A stretch of 64,000 bases of DNA from JAWKRB01 sp041389885. Lineage in GTDB: Bacteria > Myxococcota_A > Polyangia > Polyangiales > Ga0077539. Shown one piece after another: positions 63,081 through 64,000 of this stretch. Each line of letters starts with the position of its first letter. Positions within the stretch are counted from its first letter, which is position 1. The position numbers and the translations under genes are program-made. Location: assembly GCA_041389885.1 (NCBI GenBank), contig JAWKRB010000039.1, positions 5,009 to 69,008 of the forward strand, written 5' to 3'. The notes below the pieces were generated by a model. That model was not told where the DNA came from. It was given only the letters and a program-made list of their open reading frames with translations, and did no database searches.

Positions 63081-63779
63081 GTGTTGATCCCCAGCGTTCT
63101 CGAAGCGGTCGTGCCCGACTCCATCTGGGTCGCCGAGCGTCCGATCTGGTTCGGCGGCGTGCGCCTGCGCTCGCGCACGACGGTGGTGCGGCTCGCGGGC
63201 GACGCCCTCTGGGTGCACAGCCCCTGCGCGCCCACCGACGAGGTCTGCGCGGCCCTCGACGCGCTCGGCGAGGTGCGTTGGATCGTCGTGCCCAATCGCT
63301 TTCACCACCTTGAGACCCCGGCGACCGCCGCCCGCTACCCCCGCGCGCGCGTCGTGGGACCGAGCACCGCCCAGGCGCGCAACCCGAAGGTGCGCGTGTC
63401 GACCCGCGCGGACGACCCCGAGGTCCTCGCCGCGACCCCCGAGCTCCGCCCGATCGCGCTGCGGGGCGTTCCCTTTCTCGACGAGACGGTCTTCTTTCAC
63501 GCGGCCAGCGGCTCCCTGATCGCCGCGGACCTCCTGCTCTCCGCCTGCGCGCGCGACCACTGGACCTGGCGCGTCGCCGCGCGCCTCTTCGGACGCTACG
63601 AGCACGTCAGCACGCCCCCCGACGTCAAGATGCTCACCCGCGCGAGCGCGGCGGTGGCGGCGTCCATCGAGGAGATGCGCGCGCTGCCGGTGCAGCGAAT
63701 CCTCGTGGCGCACGCGGATCCGATCACGGAGCGACCCGTCGAGCAGCTCGTCGACGCGTGGCGCTTCGCGACACCCTGA
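63081..63779 (+). CDS. DUF4336 family protein (metallo-beta-lactamase-like fold)
   Basis: 232 residues from GTG 63081. The sequence VPDSIWVAERPIWFGGVRLRSRTTVVRLAGDALWVHSPCAPTDEVCAALDALGEVRWIVVPNRFHHL is the standard opening of DUF4336, with LWVHSP and VPNRFHH near residues 45-75. Later segments, such as FLDETVFFHAASGSLIAADLLL and the C-terminal RILVAHADPITERPVEQLVDAW, follow the lactamase-like layout, where HxxH-type metal ligands are replaced or reduced. The catalytic role is unknown. It lies 187 bp after the preceding gene, with GAGGTCAGGG upstream. No downstream partner is visible before the window edge. Confidence 0.8.
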   Translation: MLIPSVLEAVVPDSIWVAERPIWFGGVRLRSRTTVVRLAGDALWVHSPCAPTDEVCAALDALGEVRWIVVPNRFHHLETPATAARYPRARVVGPSTAQARNPKVRVSTRADDPEVLAATPELRPIALRGVPFLDETVFFHAASGSLIAADLLLSACARDHWTWRVAARLFGRYEHVSTPPDVKMLTRASAAVAASIEEMRALPVQRILVAHADPITERPVEQLVDAWRFATP

Positions 63780-63892
63780 GCGCCGCGGTCTCCCGAGGGT
63801 CTGCCTCTCATGCTGAGCGCCGCGCTCGAACCGGGGTTCGCCTGCCGCTCGCAGCTCGGGGTACGAGGCTCACCCCGTGCACCACAAGGGGT

Positions 63893-63912
63893 CACACCGC
63901 CTTCGCGGTGTG
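63893..63912. terminator. Perfect 8-bp hairpin, possible terminator
   Basis: CACACCGC-CTTC-GCGGTGTG is a perfect 8-bp stem with a four-base loop, 114 bp after the DUF4336 stop. There is no T run, so intrinsic termination is doubtful; Rho-dependent or processing roles are possible. The remaining 63780-64000 shows no gene, but a frame could enter from beyond the edge. Confidence 0.4.
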
Positions 63913-64000
63913 CAGTAAGACCTGCAACCCGCGGGATGAGGCACGCACGCCCCCCAGGGCGAGCGCATCAATTCCTCAATGGATTCAATGGATTTGTCGC

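Overview
This is a very GC-rich, densely packed bacterial segment that reads as a member of the Myxococcota, most likely the Polyangia (Sandaracinus-like). The signs are two proteins with MYXO-CTERM-like C-terminal tails, many secreted lipoproteins with Asp/Ala/Pro/Thr-rich low-complexity linkers, FG-GAP, NHL and BNR propeller proteins, and a DUF2169/DUF3540/DUF4150 type VI secretion module. Many neighbouring genes are joined by 4-base GTGA, ATGA or TTGA overlaps. I saw no rRNA, tRNA, CRISPR array, prophage or transposase. Family names are my recognition of the protein sequences; no searches were run.

Layout. 1-11.6 kb: the edge of a gene on the minus strand, a CRTAC/FG-GAP protein, a polytopic glycosyltransferase-like membrane protein, a B12-binding radical SAM enzyme, a flippase-like membrane protein and an alpha/beta hydrolase; then a membrane protein with no recognised family and a two-gene ABC transporter. 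11.6-18.2 kb: a frameshifted GT-C-like membrane protein, rubrerythrin, an Fe-S oxidoreductase, and a stretch (about 15.04-17.76 kb) in which the end of the Fe-S gene, a DUF3501 gene, a Uma2-type gene and the first two thirds of selO are all broken by small indels. 18.2-25.2 kb: MscS channel, a divergent LysR/DoxX pair, a three-gene exported redox-like cluster, an enoyl-CoA hydratase-like enzyme and a PhoD-like phosphatase.

25.2-33.6 kb is the most unusual metabolic locus: a tight minus-strand run of a JmjC/cupin-like protein, UbiA prenyltransferase, membrane-linked ferritin-like diiron protein, O-carbamoyltransferase, DUF5989 microprotein and radical SAM enzyme, facing a second JmjC/cupin gene, a membrane methyltransferase and a phosphopantetheinyl transferase. 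33.6-50 kb: an OmpA protein translationally coupled to a lipoprotein with a DAT-repeat linker, two divergent paralogous ATP-grasp ligases, a frameshifted epimerase, a METTL25-like methyltransferase, a DUF6159 membrane protein, propeller proteins, a third ATP-grasp enzyme, a PilZ-like protein, a frameshifted TolB-like lipoprotein, a zinc-ribbon/OmpA fusion and a saccharopine-dehydrogenase-like reductase.

50.1-60.6 kb is a type VI secretion cargo module: DUF3540, PAAR-like, VgrG, a separately encoded needle, DUF2169-pentapeptide, a second pentapeptide protein and two unrecognised genes that may be cargo and partner. It ends in a composite repeat (60.57-61.41 kb) containing a 141-bp inverted repeat and two minisatellites, flanked by a 63-bp direct duplication of the last gene's 3' end. 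The window closes with an SRPBCC-like protein, a conserved protein of unknown function and a DUF4336 protein.
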